DNA of 64,000 nt, from contig OZ241353.1 in assembly GCA_965200375.1 (NCBI GenBank), positions 3,658,001 through 3,722,000 of the forward strand, read 5' to 3'. Position 1 is the first letter of the stretch. The number at the start of each line of letters is the position of its first letter. Positions 27,241 through 35,838 of the stretch are shown in pieces. Both the position numbers and the translations under genes were made by a program. The notes below the pieces were generated by a model. That model saw only the letters and a list, made by a program, of their open reading frames with translations, was not told the origin of the DNA and did no database searches. The DNA comes from VXYL01 sp965200375. GTDB lineage: Bacteria; Pseudomonadota; Gammaproteobacteria; Pseudomonadales; Azotimanducaceae.

Positions 27241-27252
27241 CCTGTATACAGG
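27241..27252. promoter_or_regulatory. Perfect palindrome in the regulator/oxidoreductase intergenic region
   Basis: CCTGTATACAGG is a perfect 12-bp palindrome 12 bp before the Lrp-type regulator's ATG, in the 128-bp divergent gap. Lrp/AsnC proteins bind short imperfect dyads, so it could be the regulator's own operator; TATACA within it could alternatively be part of a -10 element. Confidence 0.5.
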
Positions 27253-27264
27253 TGAAAAGTAGGG

Positions 27265-27732
27265 ATGATGTCTCTAGACAAGCTGGATCGACGCATCCTC
27301 GCCGAGTTGCAGGAGGCGGCGGATCTCTCCATGCAGGCGCTCGGCGACCGGGTCGGCCTCTCGCACACGCCCTGCTGGCGGCGCGTGAAGCGGCTCGAGC
27401 GCCTGGGCGTCGTCCGACGGCGGGTGACGCTGCTCGATGCCGAGCAGCTGGACCTGGCCGTGAACGTGTTCGTCAACGTCAGCTTGAAGCGGCACCAGGA
27501 GAATGCCTTGAACCGGTTCGAGGAAGCGGTGCAGGCGGTGCCGGAGATCGTCGAGTGCTATTCCGTCTCCGGCGAGACGGACTTCCTGCTGCGCGTGGTG
27601 GTGCGGGACGTGGGCGCCTACGAGCACCTGCTGAAGGCCACGCTGGTGCATCTGCCGGAAGTAGGCAACCTCACCTCCACCTTCGCGCTGCGGCAAGTGA
27701 AGTACACCACCGCCCTGCCTCTGGCCAACTGA
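27265..27732 (+). CDS. Lrp/AsnC-family transcriptional regulator
   Basis: A 155-residue regulator. The N-terminal winged helix (LDKLDRRILAELQEAADLSMQALGDRVGLSHTPCWRRVKRLE, with the recognition helix LSHTPCWRRVKRLE) is followed by a C-terminal RAM ligand-binding domain (VPEIVECYSVSGETDFLLRVVVRD). These proteins sense amino acids as octamers. ATG 27265 is preferred because AGGTGA lies nine bases upstream; 27268 is an alternative. Divergence from the indolepyruvate oxidoreductase suggests control of aromatic amino acid breakdown, which is inference. Confidence 0.94.
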   Translation: MMSLDKLDRRILAELQEAADLSMQALGDRVGLSHTPCWRRVKRLERLGVVRRRVTLLDAEQLDLAVNVFVNVSLKRHQENALNRFEEAVQAVPEIVECYSVSGETDFLLRVVVRDVGAYEHLLKATLVHLPEVGNLTSTFALRQVKYTTALPLAN

Positions 27733-27767
27733 CCTCGACGGTTTCGCGATCGACCGGTCGTGGGCCA

Positions 27768-27793
27768 AAACCGCGGCCGGCTCTGGCCGGTTT
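27768..27793 (+). terminator. Possible intrinsic terminator after the Lrp-type gene
   Basis: AAACC (27768-27772) pairs with GGTTT (27789-27793) and an inner GGCC/GGCC pair extends the stem with a 2-base bulge. The stem ends in TTTCC, giving a short U run. It lies 36 bp after the regulator's stop. Confidence 0.45.
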
Positions 27794-27919
27794 CCTACCG
27801 TCGGCCGGGCGGCTGTCCGCTTCCCGCCCCGCCGCCGGCAACGTAGGGTGCGTGGCGTTCCGATGCGGTCGCCGTCACGGCCCGCGCTGGACGAAACCAA
27901 ACGACACGGAGGACTAGAC

Positions 27920-28195
27920 ATGCGAACCAACATCCCAAGCAGACCAAGCAGAATCCGCAAGCGGCTGCTCGCAGGTGCCGTGGTGGCAGGCCTGATGGCC
28001 CCGGCGGCGGCTCTTCCGCCGGGCTCGCCAGCGGCGCTGCCCGAAGCGCGATTCATGCACGTGATCAACGACTACTTCACCGAGGGCCTGCAGTGCGGAC
28101 CCTACGACCTGGACTACCACTGCAGCGGTGTTCCCGATTGGCTCTCCCCTCGGATCTACGTGTTGCCGTGGTTCCCGCGCGGGCCGCTGTGGTGA
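27920..28195 (+). CDS. Small exported protein of unknown function
   Basis: A 91-residue protein with a strong GGAGGA ribosome-binding site seven bases before its ATG, which supports this start over upstream frames. Residues about 17-36 (KRLLAGAVVAGLMAPAAALP) form a signal peptide; the mature part is about 55 residues with two cysteines (GLQCGPYD and DYHCSGVPDW), likely a disulfide, and is rich in aromatic residues (VLPWFPRGPLW at the C-terminus). I do not recognise a family. It stands alone between the regulator and the convergent trhO gene. Confidence 0.65.
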   Translation: MRTNIPSRPSRIRKRLLAGAVVAGLMAPAAALPPGSPAALPEARFMHVINDYFTEGLQCGPYDLDYHCSGVPDWLSPRIYVLPWFPRGPLW

Positions 28196-28297
28196 TGCGG
28201 ACCGGCGAGTGCCAAACCCGCTAGTGCCCACTTGGAACGAGGTTCGGATCGGCACCCGTGCCGCCGTCTCATCCGCCACGGCAGTCGGGTTGGCCTG

Positions 28298-29170
28298 CTA
28301 GCCGGGTCGGCAGGTCGCGCCTGGTTCTGCGGGCGCGGCCGTGCCGTCGCAGAAGTGGCAGGTGCCATGTGCGGCGTTGGTCGGCACGACACGGCAGGCG
28401 CTGCACATGCGGTAGCCGCCGGCACCGAGGTCCGCCGCCAACGCAACGCGGCCGTCGAACACGAAGCAGGCGCCGGCGAAGCGGCTCTCGGGGCGCGCCG
28501 CAACCGGGCTGGATTCGTCGCAGGGCCCTTGGCAGGCGTCGAGATAGCCCAGGATGCCGCCATCGAGCTGGTAGACCTCGCCGAAGCCTTGCGCCAGCAG
28601 ATGGGCGGACGCCTTCTCGCAGCGGATGCCGCCGGTGCAGTACATGGCGACCGGCGCCTGCCCGTCGCCGCAACGGCCGGCCCGCACGGCTTCCCGGAAC
28701 TCCCCGAAGTTCGCGGTCCGAAGCGTCGTGGCGCCGGGGAAGGCGCCGATGGCGCTCTCGTAGCCGTTGCGCACGTCCACCACGCGCACGGCCGGGTCCG
28801 CGAGCAGGGCGTTCCATGTCGGCGCGTCCACATGCTCGCCCACGGGCTGGTCAACGAGCAGCTCGCCGAAGGTGACGATTTCGGCCTTGGCCCGCACCTT
28901 CAGCCGCCGGAAGGCGGCCTTCGGCGACGGTGCCGGCGAGTATTGGATCCGCAATCCCGGAAACGCGGCGGAGAGCGCCAGCCCGGCGGCGGCTTCGATG
29001 GCCGCGCGGCTGCCAGCGAGGGCGCCGTTGACGCCTTCCGGAGCTATCAGCATCGTGCCTCTGAGATCTTGCGCCGCGCAGGCAGCCTCGACCGCCGCGG
29101 CGAGTCCAGCGACGTCGGCGACCGGCGCGAAGCGGTAGAACGCGCCGACCGCGAACGGCCCGGCGGTCAC
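28298..29170 (-). CDS. trhO: tRNA uridine(34) hydroxylase TrhO
   Basis: Rhodanese-family enzyme (YceA) that hydroxylates U34 of certain tRNAs toward cmo5U. A GTG start overlapping the bolA stop (GTGA) gives 290 residues. The N-terminal part has the family pattern APEGVNGALAGSRAAIEA and RRLKVRAKAEIVTFG; the rhodanese domain has VDVRNGYESAIGAFPGA and catalytic-loop YCTGGIRCEKAS near residues 176-187; the C-terminus has cysteine pairs (CSACRVVP, CHFCDG). Stop is TAG in CTAG. Function is taken from the family. Confidence 0.92.
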   Translation of the reverse strand: MTAGPFAVGAFYRFAPVADVAGLAAAVEAACAAQDLRGTMLIAPEGVNGALAGSRAAIEAAAGLALSAAFPGLRIQYSPAPSPKAAFRRLKVRAKAEIVTFGELLVDQPVGEHVDAPTWNALLADPAVRVVDVRNGYESAIGAFPGATTLRTANFGEFREAVRAGRCGDGQAPVAMYCTGGIRCEKASAHLLAQGFGEVYQLDGGILGYLDACQGPCDESSPVAARPESRFAGACFVFDGRVALAADLGAGGYRMCSACRVVPTNAAHGTCHFCDGTAAPAEPGATCRPG

Positions 29171-29529
29171 CGCCTGGGCGGCAGGCTGCCGTCGCCGCCG
29201 TGGCACGGCGGCGACATCGGCGCGTCCCCGAAGCGCCGTTGCCACTCCGCCGTGGTGTAGGTGTGGATCGCCAAGGCGTGGACGCTGCCGGAGAGCTCTG
29301 CCGCCAAGGCCGCGTTTACGCGTCTGTGCCGCGCCAGCAGCCGCTCGCCCTCGAACTGCGGCGACACCACCACCACCTTGAAGTGGGTCTCGGCATCCTG
29401 CGGAACGTTGTGGTTCGCACTCTCGTTCACGATCTCGAGATGCGCCGGCGCCAGCGCCTCGGCCAGCTTGGCCTCGATGCGTTGGCGCGTCGACGACGGC
29501 GTCTGGCCAGCGGCGGCTGTCGGCGGCAT
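29167..29529 (-). CDS. bolA: BolA family protein
   Basis: A 120-residue BolA-fold protein, which partners with monothiol glutaredoxins in iron-sulfur and stress physiology. Core: IEAKLAEALAPAHLEIVNES, then the NHNVPQDAETHFKVVVVSPQFEGERLLARHRRVNAAL region including the conserved histidine and FKVVVVS strand, and VHALAIHTYTTAEW. A short C-terminal tail rich in Pro, Cys and His (MSPPCHGGDG) extends beyond the fold. Coupled to trhO by a GTGA overlap. Confidence 0.94.
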   Translation of the reverse strand: MPPTAAAGQTPSSTRQRIEAKLAEALAPAHLEIVNESANHNVPQDAETHFKVVVVSPQFEGERLLARHRRVNAALAAELSGSVHALAIHTYTTAEWQRRFGDAPMSPPCHGGDGSLPPRR

Positions 29530-29583
29530 CTTCGGCGACGTCCTCGGCGGCTTGGCGGCGTCTTCGGCGCGTCAGCGGCGGCG

Positions 29584-30315
29584 TCAGCGGCTGATGAGGA
29601 CGACGGTCACGTTGTCCATGCCGCCAGCCCGGTTGGCGGCGTCCACCAGTTCGCTGGCCGTGCCGGCGAGGGCTGGACCGGCCTCGCCGCCAGCGGCGTC
29701 GGTCAGCAGCTGGGCGATCTCGGCGTCCGCCAACATGCCGGAGAGGCCGTCGCTGCACAGCAGGATCAAGTCCTCCGCGCCGAGCTCCAGCGGCTGCACA
29801 TCCGGCTCCACGGACCGTTTCGCGCCGATGGCGCGGGTGATGACGTGCCGGTTGGGCGCGTTCTCCGCCTCTGCCGGCGTCAGCACGCCGGCGTCCACCC
29901 ACTCCTGCACCAGGCTGTGATCCTTGGTGAGCTGGGACAGCTCGCCGGCGCGGAAACGGTAGGCGCGGGAGTCGCCAACGTGGGCCAAGTAGCCTTGACC
30001 GTCCGTTACCGCTGTCACCACCAGCGTAGTGCCCATGCCCCGATAGGAGGAGATGGCGTTCGCGGTGCCGATGACGCGGCTGTTGGCCTGCTTGATGGCG
30101 GCGCTCAATTGGTCCGGCGTCAGCGGGCCGCGCCGTCGCGCGCTCGCGAGATGGTCCAACGCCGCTTCCACCGCCAGTTCCGCGGCGACGCCGCCGGCGC
30201 GGGTGCCGCCCATGCCGTCCGCCAGCACGGCGAGGCCAAGGTCCTCGCGCACGGCGAAGACGTCCTGGTTGTCCTCCCGCACCTGGCCGGCGTCGCTACT
30301 GCCCTGGGCCTGCAT
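29584..30315 (-). CDS. PP2C-family serine/threonine phosphatase
   Basis: A 243-residue Stp1/PrpC-type phosphatase using two or three Mn or Mg ions to dephosphorylate Ser/Thr. Metal-binding motifs: REDNQDVFAV near the N-terminus, ADGMGG, VGDSRAYRFRAGEL, CSDGLSGML and GGMDNVTVVLI at the C-terminus. No membrane segment. These enzymes usually pair with an Hanks-type kinase; none is encoded nearby. It lies 54 bp upstream of bolA and may be in the same transcript. Confidence 0.93.
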   Translation of the reverse strand: MQAQGSSDAGQVREDNQDVFAVREDLGLAVLADGMGGTRAGGVAAELAVEAALDHLASARRRGPLTPDQLSAAIKQANSRVIGTANAISSYRGMGTTLVVTAVTDGQGYLAHVGDSRAYRFRAGELSQLTKDHSLVQEWVDAGVLTPAEAENAPNRHVITRAIGAKRSVEPDVQPLELGAEDLILLCSDGLSGMLADAEIAQLLTDAAGGEAGPALAGTASELVDAANRAGGMDNVTVVLISR

Positions 30316-30366
30316 GGCTGTCGTTCGCCCCGTTGACGCTCGGGTGTTCCGGCCGGCGGTGCGCGC

Positions 30367-31290
30367 TTAGGCGGCTGCGGCCAGCGTCGGCACGGGCTGG
30401 TTCTGCGCCTCGTAGGGAAATACGTCGTCGAAGCCGATGAGCTCCCGCAGCCGCTGCGGATCCGCGCAATCCTGCCAGGGTTCCTCGCGCATGGTGACCT
30501 TCATGTTTTCCTGCGGCAGCACAGCTTGGTGCCGATAGTACGCCACGGCGTTCAAGCGCAATCCAGGCGCCAGCCGCGGATAGGCCCCGTGCCAGGTGGC
30601 GCCGGGCCAGACGATGACGGCACCGGCCGGGCAGACCACCGGCTTGGCCCGCTTCGCGGCGCTGGCGCCGGGATGGGCGTTCGAACGGTGGGACCCCGGC
30701 ACGTAGGCCAGCGCGCCCAGCGCCTCGGAGTAATCGGTGAGGCACCAGGTGGCGTTGGCGGTGAGCGCCCGGGAGCCCCACGGCAGCGGGTTGGCGCCTT
30801 GATCGCAGTGCAGACCCAGGTTCGGGCCGTAGCCGTAGTCGCCCTGCCACTTCACGAACGAGTTGGTGCTCGACAGGCGGCGCATCCGGGCCCCGGAGGC
30901 AGGCGCGCGGCCGATCAGATGATCGATCAGGGCGTCCACCACCGGATTCACGAACAGGTCCCGGAAGCAGCGATCCAGCTGCAGGAGCTGCTGGATCAGC
31001 ATCTGCGACGGCGGTGGCGCGTCCTTGGGGGCGAGACGGACCTGGCCGGGCTCGGGCGCCGGCCAGCGCAGCGCGCCCTTCGGCCCCTCGGCGAGGGAAA
31101 TGGGACAGCCGCCCGTCATCTGGGTGAACTTCGCCAGCAGCACGTCGGTGCAGCGCTCGAACAGCACCGCGGGGACGCCGGTGACCTCAGGCGGCACCAC
31201 GGCAAGGCCATCCGTCTCCAGCGCGAGGATGTAGGGTTCGAGCCCAAGGCGCTTGGCTTCGTTGCTGATCTCGGTGGCAGCGCTCTGCAT
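30367..31290 (-). CDS. Phytanoyl-CoA dioxygenase (PhyH)-family protein
   Basis: Predicted Fe(II)/2-oxoglutarate-dependent oxygenase of 307 residues. The facial triad is visible as H161-C-D163 and H234 (TWHGAYPR), with R245 (GLRLNA) placed for 2-oxoglutarate. Context around HxD, PNLGLHCDQG, and YVPGSHRSNAHPG is PhyH-like. ATG at 31290 follows GAGGAG. Substrate not predictable. It is divergent from the SDR gene at 31435. Confidence 0.85.
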   Translation of the reverse strand: MQSAATEISNEAKRLGLEPYILALETDGLAVVPPEVTGVPAVLFERCTDVLLAKFTQMTGGCPISLAEGPKGALRWPAPEPGQVRLAPKDAPPPSQMLIQQLLQLDRCFRDLFVNPVVDALIDHLIGRAPASGARMRRLSSTNSFVKWQGDYGYGPNLGLHCDQGANPLPWGSRALTANATWCLTDYSEALGALAYVPGSHRSNAHPGASAAKRAKPVVCPAGAVIVWPGATWHGAYPRLAPGLRLNAVAYYRHQAVLPQENMKVTMREEPWQDCADPQRLRELIGFDDVFPYEAQNQPVPTLAAAA

Positions 31291-31434
31291 CCCGTGGCTC
31301 CTCGCTTGTGGCGTCCCGCCTGATTCTAACCCCGTGCGCAGCGGCTGCGACGCCGCCAACGGTGTCCGGACGTCGCACATTCGCCATTGCTTGGCGTAAG
31401 CTCCGCGCAAGCTGTCCAGCGAGGCGCCAAGAGA

Positions 31435-32196
31435 ATGTTCGATTTGAGCGGCAAGGTGGCGCTCGTCACCGGCGGCAACGGCGGCATCGGCCTCGGCTTC
31501 GCCGAGGGCCTGGTGGAGCACGGGGCGGACGTGTGCATCTGGGGTACCAACGAGGCCAAGAACGCAGCCGCGAAGGACCGTCTGGCGGCGCTCCGCGGCG
31601 GCGCCAAGGTGGCGGCGCTCCGTTGCGACGTGGCCGACGAGCAAGCCGTGGTGGACGCATTCGCCGAAACGGTGGACACCTTCGGCGGCGTGGATTCCTG
31701 CTTCGCCAATGCCGGCGTCGGCGGCGGCGGCGCCCGGTTCGACGCCATGACGCGGGAGGAATGGCGCCGCGTGTTCGACGTGAACATGGACGGCGTGATG
31801 TTCACCCTGCGCGAGGCCGTGAAGCACATGAAGGAGCGCGGCGGCGGTTCGCTTGTGGTGACCAGCAGCGGCACCGCCCGCTTCGGCGCCGCCGGCAGCG
31901 AACACTATTCCGCCACCAAGGCCGGCGTGATCGCCCTCGTCCAGTCCCTGGCGGTCGGCCAGGCGCGGTACGGCATACGCGCCAACGCCATCATTCCCGG
32001 CTGGATAGAGACCGCGATGACCGAACGGGCGCTGCAGACGGAAGCCTTCCAGACCCGCGTACTGAAGCGCATTCCGCAGCGGCGCTGGGGCCAGCCGGCG
32101 GACTTCCGCGCCATCGCGGTGTACTTCGCGAGCGACGAGAGCGCCTACCACACCGGGGACACGGTCGCCGTGGACGGCGGCGTCTCGCACTTCTGA
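31435..32196 (+). CDS. Short-chain dehydrogenase/reductase
   Basis: NAD(P)-dependent oxidoreductase of the classical SDR class, 253 residues. Cofactor motif TGGNGGIG (12-19), CDVADE, NAGV, the catalytic Ser in VVTSSG, and YSATK (Y158, K162) are all present; the C-terminus ends with a GDTVAVDGG motif. Start chosen at ATG 31435 (MFDLSGKVALVTGG), since a longer frame adds no SDR sequence. First of a plus-strand run with VOC, acyl-CoA dehydrogenase and Rieske genes; an alcohol or ketoacyl intermediate in acid degradation is a reasonable guess for substrate. Confidence 0.93.
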   Translation: MFDLSGKVALVTGGNGGIGLGFAEGLVEHGADVCIWGTNEAKNAAAKDRLAALRGGAKVAALRCDVADEQAVVDAFAETVDTFGGVDSCFANAGVGGGGARFDAMTREEWRRVFDVNMDGVMFTLREAVKHMKERGGGSLVVTSSGTARFGAAGSEHYSATKAGVIALVQSLAVGQARYGIRANAIIPGWIETAMTERALQTEAFQTRVLKRIPQRRWGQPADFRAIAVYFASDESAYHTGDTVAVDGGVSHF

Positions 32197-32210
32197 TCGG
32201 GGCCCCGGCC

Positions 32211-33002
32211 ATGGATGATCCAGAAGACACACACATTCGCTTGCGGCTGCGCCAAATCGCGCTGATCGCCCCTCGGCTGCAACCCGTGGTGGAAGATTTC
32301 CGGGACGTGCTGGGGCTCGAGGTGTGCTTCGTCGACCCCGGCGTCGGCCACTTCGGCTTGGAGAACGCGCTGCTGCCGCTTGGCAACCAGTTCATCGAAC
32401 TCCTGGCGCCTATCCGGGAAGACACCGCCGGAGGGCGCTACCTGGAGCGGCGCGGCGGCGCCGGCGGCTACATGTTCATCATCCAGTGCAAGGACCACGG
32501 CCCGCACCGGGATCGTCTCGGCGAGCTTGGCGTGCGACTGGTGACCGACCATCGCAGCGACACGTTCGTGAACATGCAGCTCCACCCCAAGGACACCGGC
32601 GGCACGTTCCTGGAGATCGACCAACAGCTCGGCCCGAGGGGAATGGATCCGGACGGGCCTTGGACGCCGGCCGGCGGCGACGGTTGGCAGCGAGCGCGGC
32701 GTGTGCATCGCGTTGCCAACATCCTCGCGGCCGAAATACAGGCCGAAGACCCCGCAGCGACCGCCGAGCGCTGGGGCGAGATTCTTCAGCAGGAGGTTGT
32801 AGACGCCGACAACCCGTGCCTGTACGTCGAAAACGCCGGCGTCCGCTTCGTGCCGTGTACGGACGGCCGTCCCGAGGGTCTGGCGGGGCTGGACCTGCTC
32901 ACGGTGGACCGTGGCGCGGTGCTGGCCGCGGCGAAGGCCCGGGGCTGCGCTGTCGACGCAACCAGCGTGATGCTTTGCGGCATGCGCGTCAACCTGACCT
33001 GA
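32211..33002 (+). CDS. VOC-superfamily (glyoxalase-like) protein
   Basis: A 263-residue protein with two repeats of a glyoxalase-type fold. The first part has LRLRQIALIAPRLQPVVEDFRDVLGLEVCF and LLPLGNQFIELLAP; the second has AEIQAEDPAATAERWGEIL and RFVPCTDG. Metal ligands could be E or H in these strands, but the pattern is degenerate. Overall it matches the Glyoxalase_5-like arrangement (HPKDTGGTFLEIDQQ). It starts 14 bp after the SDR stop and precedes an acyl-CoA dehydrogenase. The reaction is unknown. Confidence 0.8.
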   Translation: MDDPEDTHIRLRLRQIALIAPRLQPVVEDFRDVLGLEVCFVDPGVGHFGLENALLPLGNQFIELLAPIREDTAGGRYLERRGGAGGYMFIIQCKDHGPHRDRLGELGVRLVTDHRSDTFVNMQLHPKDTGGTFLEIDQQLGPRGMDPDGPWTPAGGDGWQRARRVHRVANILAAEIQAEDPAATAERWGEILQQEVVDADNPCLYVENAGVRFVPCTDGRPEGLAGLDLLTVDRGAVLAAAKARGCAVDATSVMLCGMRVNLT

Positions 33003-33018
33003 CCATCTGACCTGCGCG

Positions 33019-34743
33019 ATGCTGGCCTACGTTCCGCCGCTCGAGGACATGGCCTTCGTGCTGTTCGACCTGTTCGAGGCGGACGACGAGTGGACGCGGA
33101 TGCCAGCTTTCGCAGGTCTGATCGACCAGGCCTTGGCCGCGGCGGTGCTGGCGGAGGCTGGCAAGCTGGCGGCAGGCGTGGCGCCGCTGTACCAGACGAG
33201 CGACGCGAGCGGGCCGCGCTGGCAGGACGGCACCGTGACGGCCCCGGCTGGCTTCCAAGAGGCCTTCGCGAGTCTTGCCGCCGGCGGCTGGCTGGGCATC
33301 TCCGGCAACCCGGCGCATGGCGGCCAAGGACTGCCGAAGATGCTCACGGTGCTGGTGGAGGAGCTGTTCTGGGGGGCGAACACCAACCTGTATCTGTATG
33401 GCGCGCTGACCACCGGCGCGGCGCTGTGCATCGACGCCCATGCCGACCGAGCCCTCAAGGAACGCTACCTGCCGGCGCTCTACGCTGGCCGCTGGACCGG
33501 CGCGATGGCGCTTACGGAAGCCCACGCCGGCACGGATCTGGGCCTCATCCGCACCCGCGCCGAGCCCGCCGCGGACGGCAGCTACGCCATCACCGGCACC
33601 AAGATATTCATCACCAGCGGCGAGCACGACCTCGCCGAGAACATCGTCCACCTGGTGCTTGCCAAGCTGCCGGACGCGCCTGCTGGACCCCGGGGCATCT
33701 CCCTGTTTCTGGTGCCGAAGGTGCTGCCGAACGGCCGTCGCAACGGCTTCGCCAGCGGCGGCATCGAGCACAAGATGGGGATTCGCGGCAGCGCCACGTC
33801 GGTAATCAACTACGACGGTGCCACCGGCTACATCGTCGGCGCACCGAACCAAGGCCTCGCGTGCATGTTCACCATGATGAACCACGCCCGCCTCTCGGTG
33901 GGCATCCAAGGCCTCGGCCTTGCCGAACTCGCCTATCAGAACGCCGCCGCCTACGCCCGAGAACGCCGCCAGGGACGCTCCGCCGCCGGTGCGCAGGACT
34001 CAAGCGCAGACGCGGACGCGATCCTCGTTCACGCGGACGTGCGGCGCATGCTGCTCACCCAGCGCGCCTTCGCCGAAGCCGGGCGCGCCTTCGGCGCCTA
34101 CCTGGGGTTGCTGCTGGATCGCGCCCACCACGCCCCTGGCGCGGACCAGCGCCGCAGTGCGCAGCAGCGGGTGGACCTGCTGACGCCCGTAGCCAAGGCA
34201 TTCCTGACGGACCGCGGCATGGAGTGCGCCCTCTTGGCCCAGCAGACATTCGGCGGCCACGGCTACATCGTGGAACACGGCATCGAGCAGGTGGTGCGCG
34301 ACGTGCGCATCACCCAGATCTACGAAGGCGCCAACGGCATCCAAGCGCTCGACTTCGCCGCCCGCAAGGTGCTGCGGGACGGCGGCAAGGCACTGGGCGA
34401 ACTGCTCGACGAAATACGCGCCGAGACTGTCGCGCCCGTCTTCGCCGCGCCGCTTGCCGAAGCGACAGAGCGGGTCGAACGGGCCGCAGCTGGCGTTGCC
34501 GCCGAGGCCGCGAAGGACGCGCACCTGCCCGGCGCAGCCTCTGCGGATCTCCTGGAGCTCACGGGGCTTGCCATCTACGCCTGGCTGTGGGCCAAGATGG
34601 CAAGCCGGGTCCACGACGGCCATCCCAAGCGGCATTTGGCGCGGTTCTTCTACGCCAAGCTGCTGCCGAAGACGCTGGCGCTGGAGGCGGCGGTAGCGGC
34701 CGGCGCTGGCGCCGTGATGGCAATGCCCGAGGAACGGTTCTGA
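33019..34743 (+). CDS. Acyl-CoA dehydrogenase, long DmdC-like subfamily
   Basis: A 574-residue FAD enzyme that introduces a 2,3-double bond into acyl-CoA. Its length, the N-terminal YVPPLEDMAFVLFDLFE segment and the C-terminal extension after the dehydrogenase core match the long DmdC-like subfamily, some members of which act on methylmercaptopropionyl-CoA. Core motifs: AMALTEAHAGTDLG, TGTKIFITSGEHD, GIEHKMGIRGSAT, and the catalytic-base region QIYEGANGIQALD with E436. The substrate cannot be fixed from sequence alone. Lies 16 bp after the VOC gene. Confidence 0.92.
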   Translation: MLAYVPPLEDMAFVLFDLFEADDEWTRMPAFAGLIDQALAAAVLAEAGKLAAGVAPLYQTSDASGPRWQDGTVTAPAGFQEAFASLAAGGWLGISGNPAHGGQGLPKMLTVLVEELFWGANTNLYLYGALTTGAALCIDAHADRALKERYLPALYAGRWTGAMALTEAHAGTDLGLIRTRAEPAADGSYAITGTKIFITSGEHDLAENIVHLVLAKLPDAPAGPRGISLFLVPKVLPNGRRNGFASGGIEHKMGIRGSATSVINYDGATGYIVGAPNQGLACMFTMMNHARLSVGIQGLGLAELAYQNAAAYARERRQGRSAAGAQDSSADADAILVHADVRRMLLTQRAFAEAGRAFGAYLGLLLDRAHHAPGADQRRSAQQRVDLLTPVAKAFLTDRGMECALLAQQTFGGHGYIVEHGIEQVVRDVRITQIYEGANGIQALDFAARKVLRDGGKALGELLDEIRAETVAPVFAAPLAEATERVERAAAGVAAEAAKDAHLPGAASADLLELTGLAIYAWLWAKMASRVHDGHPKRHLARFFYAKLLPKTLALEAAVAAGAGAVMAMPEERF

Positions 34744-34771
34744 GCGCAGCCGGACCAGCCGCCGACTGCTC

Positions 34772-35323
34772 GTGAACCGCCGCCGCCTGCTCGCCGCGGC
34801 TGGCGCCGCGCCGCTGGGCCGGGAGGCCGTGGCGGCTGCCAGCCGGCCGCGCCGCCTGAAGCCGCAGCCGGGCGACGTGCTGGTGCATGCCTTCGGCGCC
34901 GCCAAGGCGCGGCCCATCGCCCCGGCGGAGGTTGGCGGCAAGCCGCTCATCGCGTTTCCGATGGACGCCGCGACCGGTCTGGTGCGCGACGGCTCGCTGC
35001 ACAACGAACTGCTCGTGGTGCGCGTGGCCCCGGCGGCGCTTTCGCCAAGGGCCAACGCCCATGCCGTACGGGCCGACGATGGCGTCTTCCTCGTGTATTC
35101 CGCCGCCTGCACCCACACCGGCTGCGAAGTGAACGGCTGGCGCGACGCCGAGCGCCGCCTGGTGTGCCCCTGCCACGGCTCGGAGTTCGACGTGCATGAC
35201 GCGGCCAAGGTGGTGGGCGGCCCGGCGCCCAAGCCCCTCGCCATGCTGGAAGTGGCCGTGGCGGAAGAGCGTTTCCGGGTAGCCGGGGGATTCTCGCGGC
35301 GGGTAGGCCCGGAACCGGCGTAG
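34772..35323 (+). CDS. Rieske 2Fe-2S protein with Tat-like N-terminus
   Basis: A 183-residue exported iron-sulfur protein. A GTG start gives NRRRLLAAAGAAPLG, a twin-arginine-type signal (a second basic patch RPRR follows). The Rieske ligands are CTHTGC (about 111-116) and CPCHG (about 130-134), with the usual hydrophobic spacing. The rest resembles the soluble Rieske domain of cytochrome bc1 or oxidase small subunits, but no cytochrome b or large subunit gene is adjacent. Electron partner unknown. The gene follows the acyl-CoA dehydrogenase by 28 bp. Confidence 0.85.
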   Translation: MNRRRLLAAAGAAPLGREAVAAASRPRRLKPQPGDVLVHAFGAAKARPIAPAEVGGKPLIAFPMDAATGLVRDGSLHNELLVVRVAPAALSPRANAHAVRADDGVFLVYSAACTHTGCEVNGWRDAERRLVCPCHGSEFDVHDAAKVVGGPAPKPLAMLEVAVAEERFRVAGGFSRRVGPEPA

Positions 35324-35444
35324 CACAGCCATGCGACGGGCTCGAACCTGCCAACGCAGAACTGAACCGGCTGGCGACGCTGGCACCGGATGCAAAGCCA
35401 AGCGCCTTCTGGCAGAGTGCGACGAAGAAGAAATCGGGGGCTTG

Positions 35445-35801
35445 ATGGGCAGCGGGAGCATCGTCGTCTACCACAACCCGGCGTGCAGCAAGAGCCGGGG
35501 AGCGCTGGACATCCTTGCCGAGCGTGGCGTGGCCTTCGAGGTCGTGGAGTATCTGAAGTCGCCGCTCGACGCCGCCGGGCTCGCCGACGTGCTCGGCAAG
35601 ATCGACGCCGCGCCGGCGGAACTGGTCCGCAGGGACAGCCACTTCCGCGCCCTTGGCCTTGGCGCCGGCGACTACACGGACGCCGCAGCCGTCATCCGCC
35701 TGCTGGTCGAACATCCGAAGCTGATGCAGCGCCCGGTGGTCGTGCGCGGCGACCGCGCGGTGATCGCTCGGCCTTCGGAGAAGGTCGAGGAACTGCTCTA
35801 G
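35445..35801 (+). CDS. ArsC-like (arsenate reductase/Spx family) protein
   Basis: A 118-residue thioredoxin-fold protein of the ArsC/YfgD group. It contains HNPACSKSRGALDIL (the NPxCSKSR catalytic loop), YLKSPLDAAGLADVLGKI, VRRDSHFRALGL and RPVVVRGDRAVIARPSEKVEELL. These are glutaredoxin-linked arsenate reductases or related proteins; arsenate use cannot be confirmed without an efflux gene nearby. ATG 35445 gives the family start (SIVVYHNPACS); an upstream extension to 35331 is not conserved. TAG stop in CTAG. Confidence 0.9.
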   Translation: MGSGSIVVYHNPACSKSRGALDILAERGVAFEVVEYLKSPLDAAGLADVLGKIDAAPAELVRRDSHFRALGLGAGDYTDAAAVIRLLVEHPKLMQRPVVVRGDRAVIARPSEKVEELL

Positions 35802-35838
35802 CAACCAGCCTCGGAAGCCGTTCGGCGGAGCCGTTGCG

